A stretch of 64,000 nucleotides of DNA, taken from Archegozetes longisetosus. Its lineage: Eukaryota > Arthropoda > Arachnida > Sarcoptiformes > Trhypochthoniidae. Numbering within the stretch: position 1 is the stretch's first letter; every line of letters begins with the position of its first letter. Shown here piece after piece: positions 23,967 through 42,199 of this stretch. Location of the stretch: assembly GCA_018873245.2 (NCBI GenBank), contig JAEMBT020000001.1:9706220-9770219 (forward strand). Reading direction: 5' to 3'. The position numbers and the translations under genes are program-made. The notes under the pieces are model-generated. The model searched no databases, had not been told where the DNA came from, and saw nothing but the letters and a program-made list of their open reading frames with translations.

Positions 23967-24492
23967 TTAGGGGTACCATTTAATTACCGCGCGTTTTGTA
24001 TATATAATTATAGTGTTTTCTACGGAGGGAAAGCATTTGTTTACAAATAATTTCCGTTTCTCAATTGAAAGTAGATATATTTGACTTCAATTTAGTGTAA
24101 AAAGTAATTTCTTAATAGTGTCCTAACAATGTCCAATTACATTCCCGATAAGAGTCATATCAAACAATGTTTGATGTATGAGTTCGATCGCGGATCAAAT
24201 GCCACTGTGGCCGCCAATAATATCTGTGGAACCTACGGCCAAGTGATAAGTGTCCGACAATCCCAGAAATGGTGTAGTCGGATCGTTCCGACGACCGTAG
24301 CCTCGAAGACCGCTCGAGACCTGGCCGACCAATCTTAGTGGACAATGATGTTTGGACAAAATTCAGTAGATAGACGGGTAGTTCTAATCATCAAGAAGAC
24401 GATTATATAATTGGTTGAACTCTTGCAACTTTTTTAAAAAATAAAATTCAGTTTTTGTTATAGTATGCGCGGTAATTAAATGGTACCCCTAA
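23967..24492 (+). mobile_element. Internally deleted mariner element with perfect ends
   Basis: The inverted repeats at 23967-23992 and 24467-24492 are identical over 26 bp (TTAGGGGTACCATT... to ...ACCGCGC). TA flanks both sides (23965-23966, 24493-24494). From ATG 24129 the plus strand encodes the start of a mariner transposase (CLMYEFDRGSNATVAANNIC, then VISVRQSQKW). It then runs out of frame and stops after 69 codons. At 526 bp against about 1.3 kb for a full mariner, most of the catalytic domain is gone. The perfect ends suggest it could still have been mobilised in trans until recently. Confidence 0.9.
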
Positions 24493-24573
24493 TATTTAAG
24501 TCTACCATACTTAATTAAATGATCAAACAGTTTTTGAGTTTTATATTTAGACATCCATGGTTACTGTTCTGTC

Positions 24574-26675
24574 TTAGACTTCAGATAAAAAATCAATCTG
24601 AGTCTGAGCTGTTTGCAGATGTTTTATAACTTTGAGAACATACGAATCTTTATCTATACTTGATTTTTCGAAAATTTCAATGTCTCTACAATCATCAAAT
24701 TCATTTATATTCAGAGCCCATAAATGTTTATCGTTTAGTATTTCTTCACAATTCGGCCTCTTATTTGATCGAATATCAGTCATTGCTTTATATAAATCAC
24801 TCAAAACTTGATATTTACTATTAAGAGGGGGACTTATATCACTCATGTAATCCCTGAAAAAATTAAATTTTAATTAGAGAATAGTTTTGATTCAAATAGA
24901 GCTAATACTTATTACCTATCTAGGTCAATATCGAATAATTTCTGAACAAGAACTCCCAAGCTATAAATGTCTGCTTTAATGTCATATTTTCTTCCATTCA
25001 TCACTTCTGGTGCAGCATAGGTGATGTGTCCTCGACCTTCAGTATGTGACTGTTGTGGAAATTCATGAATCGCCGCCAAACCAAAGTCTCCAATTTTTAC
25101 ATATGATCTTCTATGAAAATCAATTTTCAGCATTATATTATCTGGTTTTAAGTCCCTGTGAATGAAAGGTTTTTCTCTCGTATGCAAATGTAGAACACTT
25201 TTTAATATTTCAATAAATATTTCGCTCGTTACAAAGTAGCCCAACGGCGTTAAACTATCTTTTCCTTTAAGATTTGGGTCTTTTTCTATTTCTTCAATGA
25301 CATCATTCAAAGATTTTTCGCATAATTGCATTTGAATATAAAGAATAAAATTCTTTAATTTGAGCTCTTCTTTAATTGAATCTTGCTCAAGCCAGACGTT
25401 ATAATACTTTACAAGCCTTTCGTCGTTTAAATCTGCAATTGTTGGACAAATTTCTAATTCTTTCAGAAATTCATTTGCTTTACCAGTTGGTCTTATCTTT
25501 TTTATCGCATAAAATTCATCCCATTTATCTATAACTTTAAACACTTTTCCGTAACATCCTTCTCCTAGTAATTTAAGTTCATTGAATTTTCTTTTATACT
25601 CTCCATTCTGCATGAAAGTATCATCAAATGGAACAATTCTTTCTTTGATCGGTTCATAATTAATTTGAAGATAATGTGTAAAAATATCATCAAATGATTT
25701 TAGACGAGTTTCTTTAGGCTCTTTTATCTCTTCTTCTCCACATTTACCCCAGATATAATACAGATCATTCTCGGAAAGTGCGTTAGAAATATTGTAATGA
25801 GAATGCGATGCGATATCAATGAATCTACTTGTATGAATCAACTTTTTAGGGGTCAATTGTACTTCATAATCGACATCAGTTCCCAATTGTCTGGATTCAT
25901 TACGACCGAACACATAAATATCTCCATCACGTGATAACAACAAACTATGACGACGACCACAACTTATTTTCTCAACAACAACTTCATTCATTTCTATTTG
26001 TTTGGGTGAATTACAATTCTGGTCTTCTATTCCTATCCCAAGCTGACCATATTCACCTTTACCCCAACTGTATACATTTCCTGTCTCTGTTAATGCCATT
26101 GAATGCCAACCACCACAAGCAATAGCTTTTACTCTCTCGCCATTAAATCCTTTCACATGATACGGTATTACTACATCATCAGTATTTCCATTCCCAATTT
26201 GTCCATCATTATTCATGCCCCATGCATAGACATCACCATCATTTGTCAATACAAGTGAATGTTTGGCGCCACAGGAAATATCAATAATATTTTTACCACT
26301 AAGATATTCATTTAATACTGGTTTACAAATGCGTTCATCTTTTTCTCCATTTCCTAATGCTCCAAAATAATTTTGGCCCCAACAATATACTTTCCCATCG
26401 TTGGTGCGCGCAATTGCATGATAAAACCCAATCTTGAAATCAATCACACCTTTTCCACATAGTTCTTCGACAACTGATTTCTCTATTAATGGCTTGACAA
26501 CCTCTTCATTTTTGTTCGTTATTACCACCGAATTTGTAAATAGACCCTTTCTAAATTCATAGACTTTATCCTGTTTCGTGACTACTATTACATTTTCTTT
26601 GCTAACAAATGATAATTTAATATTATCTCTAAAATATGTATTTAATTTATTGGAAAATCTCTTTTTGTTTTCCAT
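24574..26675 (-). CDS. RCC1-repeat protein fused to an eIF2-alpha-kinase-like domain
   Basis: Two exons (26675-24916 and 24853-24574, in phase across a 62-nt intron) give 679 residues. Residues about 80-315 hold four to five RCC1 repeats (AWGMNNDGQIGNG, SWGKGEYGQLGIG). Residues about 364-640 form a protein kinase: glycine loop LGEGCYGKV (370-378), Lys392 in YAIKK, HRDLKPDN (506-513), DFG (530-532) and APE (555-557). All catalytic residues are present. YYNVWLE, IQMQLCEKSL and the YVKIGDFGLA region resemble PEK/GCN2-type eIF2-alpha kinases. There is no signal peptide or membrane segment. The usual RCC1-kinases (NEK8/NEK9) have the kinase first, so the order here is different. The activator and substrate are unknown; stress signalling is an inference from the kinase type. 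Confidence 0.88.
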
Positions 26676-28950
26676 AATTTAATTTGAGTATAAATCTCAT
26701 CTATTATAGAGAACACAAGTAAAAGTTACGAAAGTTAGGAAGCATTTATCTCAAAGTCAATTTAAATGACTGAAGATAAAACCGTCAGCACACTTTTAGA
26801 GCTAATAAATGTTTTATTAGCACTAAATCTACAATTCATGAAAAAGTTAAAATTGTTAATTAAAGAAAAGATAAAATGAAATAACTTTTTTTGATGAAAC
26901 AAGTTTTTCAAGATAAATATTTTCTGATCGTATTTCAATATATTTATAGTTGAACAAAATTGAAGTGACTCTACTATAAAGAAAGCAATCATTAAAACAT
27001 TTCAAGTGAGAGTGCAATCGATAGTACTCAACGAGCTAAGTTAGATTATACAAAGAGCATTGTGCAGCGTATTAGCGATAACGATGCATCGAACCAATGT
27101 TCTTGTATGATTTTTGCAAAACTTTCGATAAGAATAAAAAGCAATTATTGTAAACAAATGTAATAGATATGTAATAGACAAATGTTAGGATGTATACTGA
27201 GAGTAAACTCTATAAATTATATTATACCTAAAGGTTAGTTAGATAATTAAACTTAAATACTTTTCAACACACCCTGGATTGGCATTAAATAATAATCTGT
27301 AGAAAAGTAAAAGCCAGCTATTCGATCTAAAATACACAAAACTATAAGTAAATGATTAGAATAAAAATTAATCAGTATTGCAGAAATGTTTTGTTTAGGT
27401 TCATACAAATACTGATTTCGTATTAAACGCGCATATTTTTGTAATCAGTTATTTCCTTAATCGGACAAAATTCAGTAAATAATACCAAAGATTATTTTTA
27501 CAACAATTACTCCGTGTAATTGACACTTGATAGTAAAAGGATACGATATTCAGAAATTGAGGAAAGGTTCAAGTGTTTGTCAGAATTTACAGCTTTTAGT
27601 ACTAAAAATAAACAAGAAAATCCTCTTTCGATAATTAATATATGAAATGATATTACTTTTTCACAATTAAGAAGTGCCGTAGCAACTATTCAGCATAATT
27701 GGATCAAATTTCCTTAAAAATTTAGGTTCAAAATGAAAATAATGAACTATTTATAGAATTTTTAAGTCAACTTATTATAAAATTAATTAAAATTTTGATA
27801 AGTTTTAAGATTTTTCTTGTGAGACATCTCAATTTCTTAATGTGAATAATTGTTAGTAAGTTTCTAATACAGTTGGTGTCATAGCTATAGCAGCTGTATC
27901 AATTGTTATATTATTAGAGATAGAGTTGAATATAATAAAAATAGGCCTCCAATAATAAGAGAATTTATAAATTTTTAATATTAATACTACTTTAGTTACC
28001 TAAAAAGAACTATTTAAATTAAATTAAGTAGGCAGTCGGACAGGAGTGTCAATAAATAACAGTGACAACAGAACGACAAGAGCTAAAACGTATTTTGGTG
28101 AATCGCCTAAGTTTTTTAATTTAATTCTAATGAATTTTTTCCTTTACATTGCTTTACAAATATTTGAAAACACATTCATCTGTTAGGTTTTACTTTAAAT
28201 TTAAGATTAACTGAGTTTATTTTATCTTATAAAAATTCATTTCAACAAGTTTTGCTTCAGAAGCGAGACATTGATTATTTGATATATTTTACTGCAATGC
28301 CTGACTCATCTAAATTTTTGAAATCTATTTTTTCAATAAAAATATTGCTTAAACACAACTTTTGAGTACTCAACATAGAAACTACTTTAAACATTCAATT
28401 TTTCTTCTCAAAAGTTAAAGCGCTTTAAATAAGTTTAATACCTTTATAAGAATGCCTTCAAATTGTTATGATATTTATGGTAATGAATCTTTTTCTTTTG
28501 CAAATAATTGCAACAATATGATTAACGTTCAGTTTGTCCGATGCCCACCATATCTTGTACCTACCACTGTATCAGAAACCGATCAGGTGGTTAAAAATAT
28601 ATATTGTGGTCCACTGATGCAATTGATAAAAGAATTTGCAATTAAAGAAAATGCAAAATAAGTCAATATATTACTTATTTGCAATCCATGAGAAAAAATT
28701 AATAGGATGTTAAAATGTCATTTTTCTTACTTTTTGAGTACAGTGTGCATAACTGTTAGAGTAAATGCAAATCTAAAGCACTATTGTTTCAAATTTTAAT
28801 GAAAAGTGTTATAAAAACGGGATGGAAGACGAAGAAAGGGATTTCAATTGAAGAAAAAATTATCGCCGTGAGGACTATCAGTCACTTCTGCAGGCAGTCA
28901 TTTCCCAAACAGACTAAAAAGACGATATAAATTTCATAAATCTATTCTTC
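26676..28950. other. Intergenic with one unrecognised short ORF
   Basis: No gene is recognised in most of the stretch. At 28452-28661 (+) there is a 69-codon open frame with five cysteines (for example VQFVRCPPYLVPT and NIYCGPLMQLIKEF) that reads more like protein than its surroundings. It could be an exon of the membrane-protein relic just downstream, but no splice partner was established. Confidence 0.35.
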
Positions 28951-29223
28951 ATGGTTCTACTTAGTCTAATTATGTTAGTCAAAATTATCATTTCTTTGTC
29001 AATATCTGAAGAAAATCCAGAAGTTCCTATATGGATTGTCGATTTCTCATACTTTATCGGCGCCAGAATTCATTCCAATATCCGTGCAATTATTATGCAG
29101 CATACCCTCTTTTGTATTTATCTCGATGTAATTTACACTCATTATTCACTTGCATTATTTTTGAATAAGAAGAAACAAACAATTTTAAAGGATATCAAAG
29201 AAGTAGGAATTTATAATCTATAA
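28951..29223 (+). pseudogene. Multi-pass membrane protein fragment, possibly chemoreceptor
   Basis: A 90-codon open stretch has two hydrophobic segments (about residues 2-17 and 48-64) with polar flanks, ending KKKQTILKDIKEV. The hydrophobic pattern and the short conserved-looking phrase DFSYFIGARIH suggest the N-terminal half of a gustatory-receptor-like protein. Coding-like sequence continues upstream (28820-28950) but with stops. No downstream exons are seen, so it is read as a fragment. The family call is tentative. Confidence 0.3.
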
Positions 29224-29778
29224 AACTTGCTATTAGTCGTAAAACCGATGACTTCATTTTAGTTTTAACTAATGTGAAATTATATCATATTGAAAAACTG
29301 TTCTAAATGTTTATTCAATTACATCATTATTTTAGAATGGTATGAAATTGATATACACGATTAACATGTTAGTGTTATGAATAGAAAATACATCAGCCTA
29401 TTGTGTAAGATATGAATTAAAACCATTTGAGTACAATTCTAGTATTATCTTTACAAATTTACGACTATTAATGTATATTTTAAAACTATAACAATTGACA
29501 AATTTACAAAAATTTTAGCAATTTTCAAGCTATAATAATTTTTGTACACAAATAGGTCATTTTTCACATAAAAATAATGTAAAATAACAACTCATTGCAA
29601 GATCTCCACCCAGATACTGAATTAATATTTGTTAAAGCATCTAATTAATAGAATGCAGCATATCTGATGTTTCTAAGATTAAAAAATTTAGGTATTCAAG
29701 ATTTGAAAGATAAGAATTTAACGCATATTTCAAAGTCAGTAAACCGTTAGATAATCAATTGTTTCAATCAGCTGTCTC

Positions 29779-31085
29779 TCATCTCCTCTTATTTGAAGTA
29801 TAATTATGTTGTTTATAGAGCCAACGATTCGCTACGTCTTCAACTATTGCAATGCGATCTATTCTGGTATTATTCGTGTAATTTCCGTTCACTACTATTC
29901 TGTTTTGATTATTCTCGACAATTTTTATTAACTTCGTCACAATTAGTAGACAAACATCGGACAACATAATGACTGAGAATCCAAACCATAGACTAATAAT
30001 ACTTGGAATAAAACAAAGATATTCGTCGATTACTATTTTAGGAGAATGTGTCAGAACCAAGTCTTGTGATTGAGGAGGATTAATCAAGACTCTGAATTCA
30101 TTGTCTTCTGGTAAGCGTACTTGACTTCCCTGAATTTCGAAATATTCTTTGAAACAGTCATTATTCTTTCCGCAAATATTTTTACATATTTTGCCTATCA
30201 TTAAGTCCACACTCCTATTACTATACTCTTTCATAAACAAATTTTTTCCTTATCTTCTACTCTGTAGTCAGCAGGCCAGGCTTTAAACTCCTTTATATAT
30301 TTATCGATTTTACAATTAGAAATACAATCAGTCCTCGATTTATATCCTAATTCCTCAAAATCGACACAACAAGTTTTATAAGGTCTAGGCATTAGTCGTA
30401 CCTTTGTCCTTTTATAGTCAATATAGATTTCTTCAGATTGATCATGATGAATTTTCCATTTGTTTCTTTGGTCGAAATAGTGAATTATCTCATTTCTCGA
30501 ATGTACATAAATATAAACAACTGAAATGTTTATAAACGACATTTCCATCAAATAGTCTGTAGTGCTCGTGATACTTAAGTCATAGTCTATCAAGAAGTTT
30601 TGATCAGGTTCGCCACTCAGTTGGGAGAAAAATGTGAGACAATAATGCCTATAATCGACGGATGTTCTGACTGGTGATATATTCTCGCATTTCACATAAT
30701 CTTCTGAATCGTTTTGATTGATTGTTCTCATGACTAAACAGGGTTTTACTAAAATCTCTTCTGGTGTATAAAGAGCTTCAAATTGTTGCTTTATAGTCAA
30801 GTTATTCAAATAGTCCATTATTTTCTTCCTCGTCATGAGCTTACGTTTATAATTCCACTTGTTTGGAAATATCCTAATTTTGTGTTCATCTCTAACCAAT
30901 TCCGACTTAAAAGTACAAATAGTAATAGCAGGTAATGAAATCATAACTTCATTTTCATATCTAACATTAGTTGTAGTTTCGAATGAAAAATAAATTATAC
31001 TTATATTGTAGATTTGAAATAGACAGCCAATCATACAAACAATAACGAAAACATAATGAAAAATTCGATTCTTTTTTACTTTCAT
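29779..31085 (-). pseudogene. Second DEG/ENaC channel gene, one frame break
   Basis: This is a close paralogue of the gene at 6032-7276 with the same layout: TM1 (YVFVIVCMIGCLFQIYNI), SLPAITIC, a cysteine-containing extracellular domain with CCVDFEELGYKSRTDC, and TM2 with SLWFGFSVIMLSDV. Two overlapping frames cover it: 31085-30231 for TM1 and most of the extracellular domain, and 30240-29779 for the rest. The break lies in the minus-strand run GGAAAAAATTTG near 30240. One additional A there would restore a continuous frame of about 436 codons. It is either a pseudogene by a single deletion or an assembly error in a homopolymer. No other stop or shift was seen. Confidence 0.8.
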
Positions 31086-33405
31086 TATGAAAGAATCACA
31101 GAAATAACTTTAATTTGGACTAATATTCGATCATTAAATTCTTCTTGCCAATCTTTCAAATGATCATCTTCCAAATATTTATGACTGCCACAAATAGTAA
31201 TGTAATGCGAATGAAGAGGAGATCGATGTAAAACATATGAACAATAAAACTGAATGAATTAAAAATAAGCTCTTTTATACAATATCATTATTATTGTTTA
31301 TATTCAATAAATATGTTTTCTAACGACCTAAGGACCATTTTCTAATGCTTTCAAAGAACCTAAGGATAAGAATGAACCTGCTTTCCAGCTATTAATATAA
31401 ATAAATTAAAAATTATCTGATGCAAAATTAAATACTCAAATACAAGTACAAATTTGAAGGTTTCGAAAATGTTTCTAGTAGCTTATAAAACCACAATTAT
31501 AAGTCTTGATTTGTTTTTACGTGTATTCAGCTAACTCGTAAAATGAAAATAAAATCCCATTTGGACTGACGCTAAACAAAGAATTCAACTAATTATTTTA
31601 TCAATCTTTTTCTCGCCAAATAAACATGTATCGTTGTATAGATAGAAGATTACACCCTAATAAACTAAAAGCATTCTGTTCTCATGGCCAAAATTGTTCG
31701 CATAAATGAAACCAATTAGTTAAAACATTTTTATTCATTATTATATGTTATATTTGAATTTTTGTTAATCTATTCGATGTTTCATTAAAATTCTGACTCA
31801 CTTATCTCAACAAGTTGTTTATTATATACTTGTAACTATTACATTATTAATACAAGATAATAACCGAGGTCACGTCAAATACTATATAAGATATTTTTTA
31901 TCATTCAATCAGAATTAATATATGTTTAATAAGTAATAAAATACTTGTAGATAGCAGTCAACTGTTTCATTGATTAATTGAATAAAATGAACACTTATTA
32001 TTAAGAGTGAGCTAGATAGTACTTACTAAAATAAGGACTAATGAAAAACGTATATAATATCTCATAAGTGCTACCATCAGAATTGGTACCAGTATAAGAG
32101 TCAGGATCACTTTCTATCATTTTATTGAATTTTGATATGATCAAATATAATTTCTACTCTTAAAGAATCTGAATAATTGCTAACTGCACCAATTGTCAAT
32201 ATTTTAGAACATTTTTATTGAATTTATCTCTTAGTAAACGCATCTTTTGAGATAAATTACATTTTCTCTCTCAAAGATTTCTAATCATTTTATTGATATT
32301 ATGACATAAAAGAAAGATATTGTGTGATTTAGTTTGCATTTATAAGATGAGATATGATGATAACTGTCTTGACTTTCAGTAATCATACAGAAGGCATTGA
32401 GAATAAATATAGTAACGTATTAGCAGAAAAAGCTTTTGTATTACATTCTGTGACTTGTCATACAGTCTCTATTTTTAGATAGTCACCAAAGATGGTTAAA
32501 GATATTCATTTGACTTTCCTAATTGAACATCTGCAAAGATTTTGATACTTTATTGTCGAAGTTTCAAATCTCAACCGATATTTTATTTTTTCAATAAAAT
32601 ATATAAAATTTAACATAAAATTATCGATTATAACTTGAATGCATCTATAGGCTCAATCTTTCAAAATATCAACATTTTTGTTGAAAACTTCAAAATTTTC
32701 AAAGCTTTTTGAGGGAAAAATAGACGGCTGATGAGCCGAGGTTTGAGCGGAAATAGATTTTTGAATTTAATCATAGGTCAGTAATCGCCAAAAGACTTTT
32801 TATATATATTTATGTAACAGTCTACTTTACAATTATTAGTATTTTTGCAAAGTTCTGATTGAGAATTAAAGTCTATTCGAATATAGGACTTCAAGACTTT
32901 TAGTTCACCTATCTTAAAAGGTAGACTAATGAGTTGCCTCGTATGAAATTAAGTTTGGATTAGTGACAATGCTATGTGAATTTCTTCATTAGATATTTTC
33001 ACAGAAAATTATCAGTCTATTACTTAATTTTTATTATGTGTAAACATAGATGTCTAGACAATAGAAAAATATTGTTTTTGAAAAGTTTCTAAGAAATAAG
33101 CTCGAAATAACTTTAATCGAATTATATTGCAATTATTTATCGCTATTGTTAGGTTTATTTAACTCTTTTTATTCTTTATCATTAATGAGGATTTTGTTCT
33201 AATCTATCATTTCATGTCGACCCAACAATTTAATTTTCATAAATAACACACTTTTGACCAGGATTTTGATAAATATAATATTTCCAGAAGTGTTGACTTT
33301 TTCTCAGTTATAAATAGAAGATAATTCATAATAAAATCTTGTATTTAGATCGTATTTAGATCGATATTTCAATATTAAAACTTCGACAATTGTTTAATAT
33401 TAAAT
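31086..33405. other. Intergenic, AT-rich
   Basis: No gene or convincing repeat was recognised. Near 32726-32755 there is a hammerhead-like string (CTGATGA ... GGAAA) that does not fold properly (see rejected list). Confidence 0.45.
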
Positions 33406-33792
33406 ATGCTTAATGTGCATAAGTTAATAATCGCTTCTCTTTTACTGAGCATTTGCTTCGAAACTTGTGTATGTAATTCAGATTATTTTTTCTTTTGTAT
33501 TGCTTACTTGTCAAAAATAAATGATTGTCTACTTTTATAGTATGCCAGTTTCCAAATTAAAATAATCAGAAAAGCGATTCGAACAGCCGCCAAATATGGT
33601 GCTGCAACTATTGGAGAAGGAGTTTCTGGCAATACAGCCATAAGAGTTCTTCGGGATATCGACAAAACCCTGTCCTATTTGGGTTTAGAACATTGGGTTT
33701 CGATGGAAGAATTCATAAACGCTGCCGTCAGAATTGGTCTAAACAAACAGGTTGGAATAGCTGTTTATCATATTATGAATCTTTTAATATAA
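33406..33792 (+). CDS. Small secreted protein, two exons, unknown function
   Basis: Exon 1 (33406-33468) encodes a signal peptide, MLNVHKLIIASLLLSICFETC, and ends at a good donor (GTATGT). Exon 2 (33541-33792) begins after TTTTATAG, in phase, and runs to TAA, giving 104 residues. The mature part of about 83 residues is basic at first (KIIRKAIRTAAKYG), then a predicted mostly helical segment (AIRVLRDIDKTLSYLG, MEEFINAAVRIG). It has few or no cysteines, so it is not a disulfide-rich peptide. An alternative donor (CAG|GTTGGA at 33751) would extend it to further exons. I do not recognise the family; secretion is inferred from the signal peptide. Confidence 0.5.
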
Positions 33793-35748
33793 TCGCACTA
33801 ATGAATAAAATAATCAGTTTTATGAGAATTTAGTAATAAAATGAGTATTCGAAATAAATTACTCTTCGCAGAACTTAATTCGAATTTTTCACATGAGACT
33901 GAATGTTGAGAACTTGAATCAGAACGAGTTAATCTCTTTTACTTTTCTTATTTACAAAATAATAAAATTTTTATGGAAATAACTTTTCAATCAAAAATTC
34001 AAATAAATTTGCTAAGAAGCAAAATATTTAAATATGAATACTATATTTTCTTCGATTTATGAACTGTGTTAGAATTTTGTAAACTACTCAAGCTTGAGTT
34101 TCATACATTGAGCTCTACGCACACCTGAACTTAACTTAAGTAAACTAAATTCATTGCCTCGTATTAGGTCAAATTAGTTGATAAAACAGCGTAATGTATC
34201 AAAGCATGTTACAATTCATGAAAAATGAAAACCTATATAACAATAACATTCACAAACGAAATAATATATATTTCATCAATTATTTCATATTAATAAAAGG
34301 CTAATAATAAATTTTAGACTCATCGAAACTTTCATTGTTTCACTTTTCATCTCTAAATTGGTTAATCTGTCTTCTAAGTTTTAGAGTATGCTCACATATT
34401 AAATTCCATCATTAGGTTTTCGATATTTTTCTTCCGTCTTATGTTGAGATAGACTTAAATACACTGAAAATGATGAGAAATACAACGATGTAAATCAGTT
34501 AAGGTTGGGATCAATAATCAAATACGAATCTATTTTCATTAATGTTGTATGGTTTGATCGGTCAACCTTAAGGTCAACTGTGTGACTGTAATCAAATTCA
34601 AAGTTATGATTTTCACTGAAAGCTAAGCCAAAGGTCAAAATAGTTAACTTTGACTCTCAAAAATCGCTTGGCTGTATTTCAGTGCTTCACGAATATAAAA
34701 AGTGAACGAATTTTCTCAAAATAATGTAATTTGATAAATAATAAAACAAATAGATTTGACAGAAGTACAGTTAAAATTTCATGTTATTACAGAATTGAGT
34801 CGAATTTTTAGATAAATGATTGTACCACTTCACTGTATACTTTTTGATCGTATTGAAAATTAAACTTGAGAGTTAAGAAGGACAGAGTCGAAGCTAGAAA
34901 GTGACAGTCGAGGTCAAGGCTATAAGTCAGTTTTGTTAGGACGTCAGATCCAAAATATAAGCTTTAGCTCATTTATACATCATTAATTATCACACATAAT
35001 TTAGAGTTTGTCACTGATTTGAAGCTGTGTTTAAGTTATTGTTTCTACCAATACATGAGTACATTGTAAGTTTGAACTTTATGAAACTCCATATTGAAAC
35101 CTAGTAAAATAATCTAAAAGATAATTAGAATGAATGTCAACATAATCAGTTTCAACAATTGATTAAGAAATTTATAAAGTGCTATTAAAGTTTTGAATAG
35201 ATTTGGAGAATATTGAACTTACAAATCTTTGCAATTAAGATTAATAATGAATTCGATATTAAGTGTAGAAACTTGTTCTGGGTGTTGTATGGACTGTCGT
35301 GTCGAGATTCATTTGAATGACCTAACCTTCATTGAGATTCTGGTTCTCTCACAATTCAATCGATGATTATTTTTAGATCCAAACAAAATTAAATATATAA
35401 TTTATCTTATTAAATGTTGAAAATATTCATCATAACTTTACTTTTGTGATTAATGCATTACAAATTTATTAGTTTATGAGTTTGATTCAATTATAACTGA
35501 TTCTGATTATTATCCTATAAGACAACGTTCTCAGTTCTCAAGGAATCATCACTTTATTACATTTCTAATAATTATTGTTTCCTAAAAGTTCAAATATTAA
35601 GTATTTAAATTTACAAACAGAATTTTATGCATTATTTTCAAGTATAAAAATGATTTAGAAATTGATGGAGAAATGAAATGAGAAAATTGTTTGAAATTAA
35701 GTTATGAACATTTTTTTTGAAAGAAATCAAAATTATATCTTGAGGTAA

Positions 35749-42169
<6,421 letters not shown>

Positions 42170-42199
42170 TCTTCAGAAGTTAATCTTTACAATATAATT

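Noticed and set aside
32726..32756. Hammerhead ribozyme-like string (CTGATGA followed by GGAAA)
   Set aside because: The residues closing stem II do not pair properly and no stem I or stem III can be formed with the flanks.
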